39,108 nucleotides of DNA from Candidatus Omnitrophota bacterium. GTDB lineage: Bacteria > Omnitrophota > Gorgyraeia > 2-02-FULL-51-18. The notes beneath the pieces were generated by a model that saw nothing but the letters and a program-made list of their open reading frames with translations, was not told where the DNA came from and ran no database searches. The stretch lies in NCBI GenBank assembly GCA_016206805.1, contig JACQQX010000049.1:1-39108 (forward strand), read 5' to 3'. The position numbers and the translations under genes are program-made. Below, piece by piece: positions 26,929-35,471 of the stretch. The stretch's first letter is position 1. The number at the start of each line of letters is the position of its first letter.

Positions 26929-29301
26929 ATGTATGTTTTCAAAAGAGACGGACGGCGCGAGTCGGTTAAGTTTGACAAGATCACGGCCAGGATAGAAAGG
27001 CTCTCTTATTCCCTGGACCCGACTCATGTGGATCCGGCGGATGTGGCGAAAAAAGTCATCGAAGGGGTTTATGACGGCGTCACCACTTCAGAACTTGATA
27101 GTCTTGCCGCGGAAATCGCCGCGTCGCTGACCACCAAGCACCCCGATTACGCGCTTTTGGCTTCCCGCATCGCCATTTCCAATCTCCATAAGAACACCAA
27201 AAAGTCTTTTTCCGCCACCATGAAAGACCTTCATGAATACGTCGACGATAAAAGCGGCAAGCGCGCGCCGCTCATCGCCGAAGATGTCCACGAGGTGATC
27301 CAGAAAAACGCCGAGCTTCTGGACTCCACGATTATTTACGATCGCGATTTTGATTATGATTATTTCGCTTTCAAGACTCTGGAGAAATCCTACCTTTTAA
27401 AAATCAACGGCAAGGTGGTGGAGCGGCCGCAGCATATGTTGATGCGCATGGCCGTGGGGGTTCATAAAGAAGACATCGAAGCGGCGATTGAGACGTACAA
27501 TCTGATGTCCGAGCGCTGGTTCACGCATGCCACGCCGACCCTTTTTAATGCCGGCACCCCTAAGCCGCAGCTATCGTCCTGCTTTTTGATCCAAATGAAA
27601 GACGATTCCATCGAAGGCATTTACGATACGCTGAAGACCTGCGCCAAGGTGTCTCAGTCGGCCGGCGGGATAGGCCTCAATATTCACAACATCCGAGCGA
27701 CCGGTTCCTATATCCGCGGCACCAACGGCACTTCCAACGGGATCGTTCCGATGCTTCGCGTGTTCAATGACACCGCCCGTTACGTGGACCAGGGCGGTGG
27801 CAAGCGCAAGGGTTCCTTCGCGATTTACCTGGAGCCCTGGCACGCGGATATTTTCGCGTTCCTGGATCTGAAGAAAAATCACGGCAAGGAAGAGGGGCGC
27901 GCGCGGGATCTTTTTTACGCGCTGTGGCTGCCGGATCTTTTCATGAAGCGCGTGGAAGAAAACGGCAAGTGGTCTTTGTTCTGCCCGAACGAAGCGCCGG
28001 GGCTGGCTGACTCCTGGGGCAAGGATTTTGAAAAACTCTACGAGGGATATGAAAAAGAGGGAAAAGCGCGGCAAACGGTGAAAGCGCAGGAGCTTTGGTT
28101 CGCGATTTTGGAATCGCAAATCGAAACCGGCACGCCTTACCTTTTGTACAAAGACTCGGCCAACGCCAAGTCCAACCAGCAGAACCTGGGCACGATCAAA
28201 AGCTCCAATCTTTGCACGGAAATCATCGAATACACCTCCAAGGACGAAGTGGCGGTGTGCAATCTCGCTTCGATTTCATTGCCCCGTTTTGTGATCGACG
28301 GCAAGTTCGATCATCAGAAGCTTTATGACGTGACGCGAGTCGCCACCAAAAACCTGAACAAAGTAATCGACGTCAATTATTATCCGGTTGAAGAGGCGCG
28401 CCGTTCCAATATGCGCCATCGTCCGATCGGGCTGGGAGTCCAGGGTTTGGCCGATACGTTTATTCTGCTGCGCATGCCTTTTGACTCGGAAGCGGCGCGC
28501 CAGCTGAATAAGGAAATTTTTGAGACCATTTATTTCGCGGCCATGACGGCGTCTAAGGACATCGCCAAAACGGAGGGGCCGTACGAAACGTTCAAAGGTT
28601 CGCCTCTTTCAGCGGGGCTTTTCCAATTTGACCTGTGGGGAACATCGCCTTCCACGCGCTGGGATTGGGAAGGATTGCGGGAAGAGGTGAAAAAATATGG
28701 CGCGCGCAATTCCCTTTTGGTCGCGCCGATGCCCACCGCGTCGACGTCGCAGATTTTGGGCAATAATGAGTGTTTCGAGCCGTACACCTCCAATATTTAC
28801 ACGCGCCGCGTGCTGTCGGGCGAGTTCATCGTCGTGAATAAGTACCTGTTGAAGGATTTGGTGCGGCTTGGGATTTGGAGCCCTAAGCTCAAAGATAAAA
28901 TCGTCACCGATAATGGGTCGATTCAGAATATCGCCGAAATTCCTCAGGACATCAAGGACCTTTATAAAACGGTATGGGAGATCAAGCAGAGAATGCTGAT
29001 CGACATGGCCGCTGAAAGAGGTCCTTTCATCTGTCAATCGCAGTCGCTGAACCTTTTTATGGAAGAGCCGAATTTCGCCAAGCTGACCTCGATGCATTTT
29101 TATTCCTGGAAGAAAGGTTTGAAGACGGGCATGTATTATTTGAGAACCAAGGCCGCCGCCGATGCCATCAAGTTTACAGTGGAAAAACAGGCGGATGTGC
29201 CGCTGGAACCGGTTCTTTCCCAGGACGACAAGGACAAGAAGATGAGCGACATCACTTGTTCGCTGGACAATAAAGACGATTGCATCGCTTGCAGCAGTTA
29301 G
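26929..29301 (+). CDS. nrdA: Ribonucleotide reductase class Ia, large (catalytic) subunit
   Basis: NrdA reduces ribonucleoside diphosphates. An N-terminal ATP cone (about 1-95) includes D57, the residue important for dATP inhibition in mammals. Active-site residues are C218 (LSSCF), N427, C429, E431 (NLCTE) and C444 (VAVCNL), at the same residue numbers as the mouse enzyme. Y736-Y737 continue the radical path, and the terminal CIAC (785-788) is the redox shuttle pair. The 790 aa length also matches eukaryotic R1. It follows nrdB and ends directly against the TonB-like gene. Confidence 0.96.
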   Translation: MYVFKRDGRRESVKFDKITARIERLSYSLDPTHVDPADVAKKVIEGVYDGVTTSELDSLAAEIAASLTTKHPDYALLASRIAISNLHKNTKKSFSATMKDLHEYVDDKSGKRAPLIAEDVHEVIQKNAELLDSTIIYDRDFDYDYFAFKTLEKSYLLKINGKVVERPQHMLMRMAVGVHKEDIEAAIETYNLMSERWFTHATPTLFNAGTPKPQLSSCFLIQMKDDSIEGIYDTLKTCAKVSQSAGGIGLNIHNIRATGSYIRGTNGTSNGIVPMLRVFNDTARYVDQGGGKRKGSFAIYLEPWHADIFAFLDLKKNHGKEEGRARDLFYALWLPDLFMKRVEENGKWSLFCPNEAPGLADSWGKDFEKLYEGYEKEGKARQTVKAQELWFAILESQIETGTPYLLYKDSANAKSNQQNLGTIKSSNLCTEIIEYTSKDEVAVCNLASISLPRFVIDGKFDHQKLYDVTRVATKNLNKVIDVNYYPVEEARRSNMRHRPIGLGVQGLADTFILLRMPFDSEAARQLNKEIFETIYFAAMTASKDIAKTEGPYETFKGSPLSAGLFQFDLWGTSPSTRWDWEGLREEVKKYGARNSLLVAPMPTASTSQILGNNECFEPYTSNIYTRRVLSGEFIVVNKYLLKDLVRLGIWSPKLKDKIVTDNGSIQNIAEIPQDIKDLYKTVWEIKQRMLIDMAAERGPFICQSQSLNLFMEEPNFAKLTSMHFYSWKKGLKTGMYYLRTKAAADAIKFTVEKQADVPLEPVLSQDDKDKKMSDITCSLDNKDDCIACSS

Positions 29302-29307
29302 TTGGCC

Positions 29308-29937
29308 ATGACGGCGAAGGCGCTTATCCCCGCACTGGCGTCCGTCGGCCTTCACGTGGCGGCGGGGGTTTGGGTTTTGGGTGGATTCGGTGATGGGCGT
29401 CAAGACGCGCCTGCCGAGTCCATTTTTATTTCGGAGATAAAACCGTTAGTTGCTGTTACTGAAAAGCGTAGTGAAAACCGGGGTCTGACCCCCGATCGAA
29501 AATTGGCGGACCTTCCCAAGGAATTTCCCCGGGGGGTCAGACCCCAACCTAAGCTTCAGACCAGTCTTCAGGCTCAAGTTGAAAGGGAAATTGCTGAGTT
29601 TTCTCGGTCCGCTAGGGCGGAGGATTTGATGGCGGACCCGGCCAGGCGGGGACCGTTTATTGATTACTTTGCCGTTGTGAAAGAACAGATCAATAAGACG
29701 CTCAAATCCCGTTATTCTCAAGAATCCGGATGGGGCAACCAGGTGTCGCTCAATTTTTCTTTGGATTCGTCCGGACGTCTCGACTGGATCCGCGTGGCTC
29801 ATGAGGATCCAGCGTGGGGCCCGCGTTTCCGTGAGGTCGCCCAAGCTTGTGTGCGCGAGTCTTCGCCGTTTCCGCCGTTTCCCAAAGAGCTTCCATTCGA
29901 CCGCATCGCTTTCAATTTAGCCGTCACCTTCGACTAA
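29308..29937 (+). CDS. TonB-like energy transducer, interrupted by a palindromic repeat in its linker
   Basis: This predicted inner-membrane anchored periplasmic protein has one N-terminal hydrophobic segment (about 4-26), a linker (about 28-110) and a C-terminal domain (about 115-209). That domain resembles the TonB C-terminal fold: a helix VKEQINKTLKSRY, then a VSLNFSLDSSGRL strand and a final FNLAVTFD strand. I start at ATG 29308 (209 aa); TTG 29302 is also possible. No ribosome-binding site is obvious. The linker residues 58-80 are encoded by an inverted GGGGTC-type repeat. No ExbB or ExbD is nearby, so the TonB role is a fold-level inference. Confidence 0.65.
   Translation: MTAKALIPALASVGLHVAAGVWVLGGFGDGRQDAPAESIFISEIKPLVAVTEKRSENRGLTPDRKLADLPKEFPRGVRPQPKLQTSLQAQVEREIAEFSRSARAEDLMADPARRGPFIDYFAVVKEQINKTLKSRYSQESGWGNQVSLNFSLDSSGRLDWIRVAHEDPAWGPRFREVAQACVRESSPFPPFPKELPFDRIAFNLAVTFD
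29480..29545. repeat. Inverted GGGGTC palindrome pair inside a coding sequence
   Basis: GGGGTCTGACCCC (29480-29492) and its exact reverse complement GGGGTCAGACCCC (29533-29545) lie 40 bases apart. Each copy is itself a palindrome around one central base. Together they resemble a REP/BIME unit of the kind scattered through many genomes. Both lie in frame in the TonB-like gene, encoding GLTPD and GVRPQ in the linker. Confidence 0.8.
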
Positions 29938-29943
29938 ACGATC

Positions 29944-31803
29944 ATGCCTAAAAAACTTGGCCTCATCCTAGCGGCCGCGTTTTTAATCCGGATCGCCTAT
30001 CTTTTTTTCAGCCAGCAAAGCCCCTTTTATGAGCCGCTTCTTTTGGACCCGGCTTATTATCACGGGTGGGCGATGAAGATCGCGCATGGCCAATGGACGG
30101 CCAAGGATGTTTTCTACGGCCTGCCGCTTTATCCTTATTTTTTAGGAATCATCTATCTTTTGACGGCCCAGTCGCTTCTGGCCGTCAAAATCATTCATAT
30201 CCTGCTGGGCTTGGGAAATATTTTCCTGATTTTTAAGCTGGGTGAAAAGATGGGCAACCCGAAAGTGGGCTTAGTGGCGGCAGGGCTGGCGGCTTTTTAC
30301 GGTCCATTCTTTTTTCATGAAGGGATTTTGATTCCCGAAGCGCTCGGGCTTTTTCTTTACACGCTGGGGTTTTATCTCTGGTGCCGGTTTTGGGATGCGC
30401 CGAGCGTCAAGCGAGGCTTGGGGGTTGGTTTTGTTTTTGGGCTGGCGGCGCTCACCAAAGCCGGTGTGATGCTGTTTTTAGTGATCGCGGTTCTGGCTCT
30501 GGGGTTATCGAAAAAGAAAAAAGCGTCGCTTCTAGCCGTCGTGTTCGCTTTTATGATGACGCTTTTGCCGGTGACGCTGCATAACGTTTTGGTGGGCAAG
30601 GACTGGGTGTGGCTGACGTCCCACTCAGGACTGAATTTCTATATCGGCAATAATCCCGAGTCTGAGGGGGTTTTCAAGTCTCCCGAAGGCGTGGGAACCA
30701 ACGTGCAGGCTTTGAGGGATGACTCGCGGGCGATCGCCGAGCGCGACCAAAGGCGGCCGCTTAAACCCTCGGAGGTGTCCCGTTATTGGTCGCGGCGGGC
30801 ATGGGAGTTTGTCCGGAACAATCCCGCCGATTTTTCGAAACTTTCTTTTAGAAAAATCGTTTTATTTTTTGATGGGCGCGAGATCTCGGATGTGGATGAT
30901 TATCAGTTTGCCGGCCGGTTCAATCCGATGATGCGCTTGCCGTGGCCCAACTTCGCGTGGTTGGCGCCGCTTTTCTTTTTGGGTCTTTTTGTGTCGGTTA
31001 AGCGATTGCGTTATCGTTCCTGGGCCATTTTATGGATCGCGGCTTACATCGCGGGCATCACTTTCTTTTTTGTCAACGCGCGTTACCGCATCCCTATCCT
31101 GGGTTTATTTTTTCCGTTCGCGGCGGTGGGGATTTTGGAAACGATTCAGGTTTTTTCGCAGAAACAATGGAAGCGGCTATTGCTTTTAGCGGGCATTCTG
31201 GCAGCCGCTGTCCTGCTGACTCAGGCCAGGCTCGTGAATACCAATTGGATCCGGGACTACATCAATGCCGGCGATGTTTATATCGAAAAAAATGAGTTTG
31301 AAAAAGCGCGCGGGTATTATGAAGAAGCGCTGAAAGTCGACCCGCGGTCGGCCAGGGCCAATCAAGCCATGGGCGTTGCTTTGACCAAGATGAGCCGCTC
31401 CGATGAGGCGAAGTATTTTTTTGAACAGGCCATTGCCGAGGATCCGCTGGACGGCGTCTCTTACAATAACCTGGGGTTATGGTATGACAACCACGGGGAT
31501 TCCCGCACGGCTGAGCGGTATTTTGTAAGAGCCATAGAGCTCAAGCCGGCTTCTTCCCAGGCGCACAACAATCTCGGCATGGTTTATGGGAAAAGAGGGG
31601 AGTATGAAAAAGCGATGCGCGAGTTTGAGATTTCGCTCGGGCTTAATCCGGATAATCCCCGCGTTTACACCAATATCGGACTGATTCATTATCGCTTGGG
31701 GCGCAGGGAAGAGGCCCGAGCCGCGTGGCGCCGCGCGCTTGAAATCAACCCGGCTTACGCGGACGCCAAACGCGCGCTGGATCTATCCGAACACAGCGTT
31801 TGA
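29944..31803 (+). CDS. GT39-type membrane glycosyltransferase with C-terminal TPR domain
   Basis: This polytopic inner-membrane protein probably transfers sugar from a polyprenyl-phosphate donor, as in the PMT/ArnT GT-C group. The first luminal loop carries acidic D35 (LLDPAYYHGW), and multiple hydrophobic segments run to about residue 428. The FVNARYRIPILG segment (376-387) is typical of this family. Residues from about 438 to 615 form roughly five TPR units (for example YNNLGLWYDNHGDSRTAERY and NNLGMVYGKRGEYEKAMREF), suggesting a protein-binding or substrate-recruiting role. It starts 6 bases after the TonB-like gene. Its final codons hold the -35 of the gap promoter. Confidence 0.8.
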   Translation: MPKKLGLILAAAFLIRIAYLFFSQQSPFYEPLLLDPAYYHGWAMKIAHGQWTAKDVFYGLPLYPYFLGIIYLLTAQSLLAVKIIHILLGLGNIFLIFKLGEKMGNPKVGLVAAGLAAFYGPFFFHEGILIPEALGLFLYTLGFYLWCRFWDAPSVKRGLGVGFVFGLAALTKAGVMLFLVIAVLALGLSKKKKASLLAVVFAFMMTLLPVTLHNVLVGKDWVWLTSHSGLNFYIGNNPESEGVFKSPEGVGTNVQALRDDSRAIAERDQRRPLKPSEVSRYWSRRAWEFVRNNPADFSKLSFRKIVLFFDGREISDVDDYQFAGRFNPMMRLPWPNFAWLAPLFFLGLFVSVKRLRYRSWAILWIAAYIAGITFFFVNARYRIPILGLFFPFAAVGILETIQVFSQKQWKRLLLLAGILAAAVLLTQARLVNTNWIRDYINAGDVYIEKNEFEKARGYYEEALKVDPRSARANQAMGVALTKMSRSDEAKYFFEQAIAEDPLDGVSYNNLGLWYDNHGDSRTAERYFVRAIELKPASSQAHNNLGMVYGKRGEYEKAMREFEISLGLNPDNPRVYTNIGLIHYRLGRREEARAAWRRALEINPAYADAKRALDLSEHSV

Positions 31804-31829
31804 CACCTGGATTCTCAAGCGTCTATAAT
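31800..31829 (+). promoter_or_regulatory. Consensus sigma70-type promoter of the glycolytic operon
   Basis: A perfect TTGACA (31800-31805) and a perfect TATAAT (31824-31829) are separated by 18 bases. The -35 overlaps the stop codon of the glycosyltransferase. A start near 31836 gives a leader of about 38 bases, ending in an AAGGAGG ribosome-binding site before the gap ATG. Confidence 0.88.
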
Positions 31830-31873
31830 ACTCTTTTCTTCAATCCATCAGGCGGCAATTAAGGAGGTTTTCA

Positions 31874-32902
31874 ATGGCAATTCGAGTGGGCATCAATGGT
31901 TTTGGGCGCATTGGGCGCAATGTTTTCAGGGCGGGTTCGGCCAACCGCGAGATTGAGTTTGTGGCCGTCAATGATTTGCCGGTTCCCATGGAATCGCACG
32001 CGTACCTTTTGAAATATGACTCCATTCTAGGCACATTTCCGGGCACCGTTCGCGTCGAAGGCGATGGACTGAACGTGAATGGCAAGGTCCTCAAGATCAT
32101 GAGTTATAAAGACCCGGCCGCGATTCCATGGGCGGATATGGGCGTGGACATCGTGGTGGAATCCACCGGTGTTTTTACGGAGAAGGAAAAAGCCCAGGTT
32201 CATATGACCAGGGGCGGCGCCAAGAAAGTGATCATCTCCGCTCCCGCCAAAGACGAGGACATCACTATCGTTCTCGGCGTTAATCAGGAAAAATACGATC
32301 CGGCCAAGCACCACATCATTTCCAACGCCTCATGCACGACCAATTGCCTAGCCCCGATCGCGAAAGTGCTTTTGGACCGCTTTGGCATCAGGCGGGGTTT
32401 GATGACCACGATTCACTCCTATACCAATGACCAGAAAGTTCTGGATCTCGCGCACAAGGATTTCCGCCGTTCGCGCGCCGCCGCCCTTTCCATGATCCCG
32501 ACTTCGACCGGCGCCGCCAAGGCGATCGGGCTTGTGGTTCCCGAGCTCAAAGGCAAGATGGATGGCGTGGCTATCCGCGTTCCTACGCCGAACGTTTCCG
32601 TGGTGGACTTGGTTTGTGAGCTTGAAAAAGACACGACCAAGGAAGAGATCAACGCGGCTTTCAAGGAATATGCCCAAGGCAAGATGAAGGGAATCCTGGA
32701 ATATTGCGTGGATCCTTTGGTTTCCAAAGACTTCACCAACAACCCCGCTTCATCGATCGTTGATTCCCAGTTGACCAATGTCATCGACAAGCGATTGGCA
32801 AAGGTATTCAGCTGGTATGACAACGAATGGGGTTATTCCAATCGCGTGATCGACCTTTGCGTGTTTGTGGGCAAAAGCCTTCTCGTCGAAGCCCGGCGTT
32901 AA
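31874..32902 (+). CDS. gap: Glyceraldehyde-3-phosphate dehydrogenase, type I
   Basis: GAPDH converts glyceraldehyde-3-phosphate, phosphate and NAD to 1,3-bisphosphoglycerate. The Rossmann start [10 protein letters not shown] is at 7-16, the NAD-contacting ND at 33-34, the catalytic C154 in [12 protein letters not shown], and H181 in [10 protein letters not shown]. The 342 aa length is normal. A strong AAGGAGG precedes the ATG. It is first in gap-pgk-tpiA-secG, driven by a consensus promoter, consistent with abundant expression. The Asp of VNDL fits NAD use. Confidence 0.97.
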   Translation: MAIRVGINGFGRIGRNVFRAGSANREIEFVAVNDLPVPMESHAYLLKYDSILGTFPGTVRVEGDGLNVNGKVLKIMSYKDPAAIPWADMGVDIVVESTGVFTEKEKAQVHMTRGGAKKVIISAPAKDEDITIVLGVNQEKYDPAKHHIISNASCTTNCLAPIAKVLLDRFGIRRGLMTTIHSYTNDQKVLDLAHKDFRRSRAAALSMIPTSTGAAKAIGLVVPELKGKMDGVAIRVPTPNVSVVDLVCELEKDTTKEEINAAFKEYAQGKMKGILEYCVDPLVSKDFTNNPASSIVDSQLTNVIDKRLAKVFSWYDNEWGYSNRVIDLCVFVGKSLLVEARR

Positions 32903-32912
32903 ACGGTAACGC

Positions 32913-34097
32913 ATGAAAAAAACGATCCGGGATTTTGATCTGCGCGGGAAGCGCGTTTTGATTCGCGTGGATTACAACGTTCCTCTGGATAAAAGCCTCA
33001 ATATCACTGACGATGCCCGCATACAGGCGACACTTCCGACGGTTCGTTACGCGTTGGATAAGGGAGCCAAAGTGATCTTAATGAGCCATCTGGGACGTCC
33101 CGACGGCAAGCCGGTTTCTTCCATGAGCCTTTCGCCGGCGGCCAAGCGCCTGGCCGAGCTTTTGAAAACGGAAGTGATTCAGTGCTCGGACTGCGTGGGT
33201 TCGCGGGTGAAAGAGGAGCTTGGCGCTTTAAACGGCGCTGCGTCCGTGGCGCTATTGGAAAACCTGCGCTTTAATCCCGACGAAGAAAAAAACACGCCCG
33301 CTTTCGCCGGGGCGCTTGCCGAAAACGGCGAGATTTATATCAACGACGCGTTTGGTTCCAGTCACCGGGCGCATGCTTCCATCGAAGGCATCACGAAGTT
33401 TCTGCCTTCCGGCGCCGGGTTTCTGCTCGAAAAAGAAATCCAGTATCTGGGAGACGCGATGCAAAGCCCCAAAAAACCTTTTGTGGCTATCCTCGGCGGT
33501 TCCAAGGTTTCCGATAAAATCGGCGTGGTGGAAAATCTCATCGCTAAAGTCGATAAAATCTTGATCGGCGGCGCGATGGCGTATACTTTCTTGAAGGTCA
33601 AGGGCGTGGATATCGGCAACTCCAAAACCGAAAAAGATAAAACGGAGCTGGCCAAAACGATATTGGACAAAGCCGCGCGAAGCCGGGTGGAAATATTGCT
33701 GCCGGAAGACCATGTGTGCGCGCAGAAAGTGGATGAGCAGTCCCCGGTGAAAATCGAAGGACCGTCTATTCCAACCGGATGGTTGGGAGTGGATATCGGC
33801 CCCAAGACTATCGAGTGTTTTAAGCGGGCGCTCAGTGACGCCAAAACGGTTATATGGAACGGTCCGATGGGTATTTTTGAAATGAGGCCCTTTGCCAAGG
33901 GATCCGAAGCGGTGGCGCAAACGCTTGCCGGTTTAAAAGGAGCGGTCACCGTGGTGGGAGGGGGAGATACCGCGGCTTGTGTGGCGGCATTTGGTTTGGC
34001 TGAAAAAATGACGCATGTGTCCACCGGTGGCGGAGCTTCGTTGGAATATCTCGAAGGAAAAGTATTGCCCGGCATCGCGGCATTGGAGGAACAATGA
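32913..34097 (+). CDS. pgk: Phosphoglycerate kinase
   Basis: PGK transfers phosphate from 1,3-bisphosphoglycerate to ADP, giving the first substrate-level ATP of glycolysis. Visible signatures are RVLIRVDYNVPLD near residue 15, MSHLGRPDGK at about 48, the hinge region with KTVIWNGPMGIFE and the nucleotide-site VVGGGDTAACV and HVSTGGGASLEYLEG. At 394 aa it has the normal length. It lies 10 bases after gap and overlaps tpiA by 4 bases (ATGA). Confidence 0.97.
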   Translation: MKKTIRDFDLRGKRVLIRVDYNVPLDKSLNITDDARIQATLPTVRYALDKGAKVILMSHLGRPDGKPVSSMSLSPAAKRLAELLKTEVIQCSDCVGSRVKEELGALNGAASVALLENLRFNPDEEKNTPAFAGALAENGEIYINDAFGSSHRAHASIEGITKFLPSGAGFLLEKEIQYLGDAMQSPKKPFVAILGGSKVSDKIGVVENLIAKVDKILIGGAMAYTFLKVKGVDIGNSKTEKDKTELAKTILDKAARSRVEILLPEDHVCAQKVDEQSPVKIEGPSIPTGWLGVDIGPKTIECFKRALSDAKTVIWNGPMGIFEMRPFAKGSEAVAQTLAGLKGAVTVVGGGDTAACVAAFGLAEKMTHVSTGGGASLEYLEGKVLPGIAALEEQ

Positions 34098-34873
34098 GCC
34101 CTTTGCGCAAACCCATTATCGTCGGCAATTGGAAGCTCAATAAAACCATCAAAGAAGCGATAAACCTGGTCACTCAGCTCAAGCGTTTACTCGCGGACAT
34201 GGATGTGGTGGATATGGTGGTCTGCCCGCCTTTTACCGCGATCAGCGACCTTTCGGAAGTTTTGATGGAATCCAACATTCGTTTGGGCGCTCAGGATCTT
34301 TACTGGGAAGAAAAGGGCGCTTTTACCGGAGAAGTATCCGGCAGTCTTTTGAAAGAAGCGGGAGCCGAGTTTGTCGTGATCGGGCACTCCGAGCGCCGGC
34401 AGTTTTTTCATGAAACCAACGAAACGGTGAATAAAAAAACAAAAGCCGCTTTGCGAAACGGGCTTTGCCCGATCACTTGCGTGGGAGAGCTGCTGGCGGA
34501 GAGAGAAAGCGGCAAAACTTTTCAAGTGATTGAAAATCAGCTCAAAGGCTCATTTGCCGGTTTTTCGCCGGCTGAGATGAAACAGGTGATAGTGGCTTAT
34601 GAACCGGTTTGGGCCATTGGAACCGGAAAAGTGGCTAGTCCCGCGCAGGCCCAGGAAGCGCATGCTTTTATTCGGCGCAAGCTCGCCGAAACATTCGGGC
34701 AGGAAACCGCCAATGGTCTTAGGATTCAGTACGGCGGAAGCGTAAAGGCCGACAATATCGCGGATTTGATGCGTGAGGCGGATATCGATGGCGCGCTCGT
34801 GGGCGGCGCCAGCCTTGATGCCCAGTCTTTTGCGGATATCGTCAGAAATGCCGCCCTTGTGGCGGTAAAATAA
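34094..34873 (+). CDS. tpiA: Triosephosphate isomerase
   Basis: TIM interconverts dihydroxyacetone phosphate and glyceraldehyde-3-phosphate. Catalytic residues N12, K14 (GNWKLNKT), H98 (VVIGHSERR) and E170 (VAYEPVWAIGTGK) are all present, as is the phosphate-binding QYGGSVKADN. At 259 aa it has normal length. It is coupled to pgk by an ATGA overlap. A REP-like palindrome begins 3 bases after its stop. Confidence 0.97.
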   Translation: MSPLRKPIIVGNWKLNKTIKEAINLVTQLKRLLADMDVVDMVVCPPFTAISDLSEVLMESNIRLGAQDLYWEEKGAFTGEVSGSLLKEAGAEFVVIGHSERRQFFHETNETVNKKTKAALRNGLCPITCVGELLAERESGKTFQVIENQLKGSFAGFSPAEMKQVIVAYEPVWAIGTGKVASPAQAQEAHAFIRRKLAETFGQETANGLRIQYGGSVKADNIADLMREADIDGALVGGASLDAQSFADIVRNAALVAVK

Positions 34874-34876
34874 AGT

Positions 34877-34950
34877 GTCATCCCGAGTAAGCGAGCGTTA
34901 GCGAGCGCGTCGAGGGATCAAGTTGATTCCTCGACTTCGCTCGGAATGAC
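34877..34950. repeat. REP-like palindrome after tpiA
   Basis: The outer arms (GTCATCCCGAG 34877-34887 and CTCGGAATGAC 34940-34950) pair with one mismatch. Inner arms 34909-34921 and 34923-34935 pair over 13 bases with one mismatch. It is transcribed from the gap promoter, so it may act as an mRNA stabiliser or attenuator between tpiA and secG. Its right tip grades directly into the 21-bp array that follows. Confidence 0.8.
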
Positions 34951-35068
34951 GAACCTTGTTACCGGAATGACGAACCTTATTATCGGAATGACGAACCTTG
35001 TTACCGGAATGACGAACCTTGTTACCGGAATGACGAACCTTGTTATTGGAATGACGAACCTTATTACA
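34943..35068. repeat. Six-copy 21-bp tandem array built on a REP tip
   Basis: Six head-to-tail copies of a 21-base unit start at 34943, 34964, 34985, 35006, 35027 and 35048, with only a few substitutions, mostly in the last bases of the unit. Each begins GGAATGAC, the tip of the adjoining REP, followed by GAACCTT and a short variable end. The last copy ends at the A that begins the AGGAG ribosome-binding site of secG. Spacers are too short and too similar for a CRISPR. Confidence 0.95.
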
Positions 35069-35078
35069 GGAGAATAAA

Positions 35079-35471
35079 GTGACTATTGTTTTGATTGTAT
35101 TGCATGTGATCGCGTGTTTGGTGTTGATTTTAGTGGTTCTTTTGCAGGCCGGCCGTGGCGGCGGGCTTTCGGATATGGCGGGTGGCCAGCCCCAAAGTCT
35201 TTTTGGAACACAAACCAATGCTTTTATGACGCGCGCGACCGAGATCTGCGCCGTTGTTTTTATCATCACCTCTCTCTCGCTAGGCATTGTTTCGACGCAG
35301 CGCGGCAAGTCGCTCGTGGAAAAAAGGCGTTTAGCGGAAACGGTGAAGCAAAGCGCGCCGGTTATCCCAGCAGCGCCGGCTTCCACAGAAACTAAGACCC
35401 AAGAATCAACGCCGGCCGAATCAGTATCCACTGAACTGACAACACCGGTTACTGAAGGCGCCAACTCTTAA
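35079..35471 (+). CDS. secG: Protein translocase subunit SecG (GTG start)
   Basis: SecG is a two-helix membrane subunit that stimulates SecYEG-SecA translocation. Helix 1 (about 3-22, IVLIVLHVIACLVLILVVLL) leads to QAGRGGGLSDMAGG, the family signature, and helix 2 (about 54-70) follows FGTQTNAFMTRAT. The C-terminal 50 residues are a Thr/Ser/Glu/Pro-rich tail. At 130 aa it is slightly long. The GTG start has AGGAG at 35068-35072 with 6-base spacing. tpiA-secG adjacency is common in bacteria. Confidence 0.93.
   Translation: MTIVLIVLHVIACLVLILVVLLQAGRGGGLSDMAGGQPQSLFGTQTNAFMTRATEICAVVFIITSLSLGIVSTQRGKSLVEKRRLAETVKQSAPVIPAAPASTETKTQESTPAESVSTELTTPVTEGANS

Noticed and set aside
34943-35068. CRISPR array considered for the tandem repeats (also 38920-38982)
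   Set aside because: The units are strictly contiguous 21-mers with no variable spacers of normal length, no leader and no cas genes; the unit contains a REP tip.
34898-35464. Minus-strand frame of 188 codons with heptad-like HSGNKVR repeats
   Set aside because: The peptide repeats are simply the reverse reading of the 21-bp array (21 is divisible by 3, so the frame stays open), and the rest is antisense to secG. There is no start context or family match.
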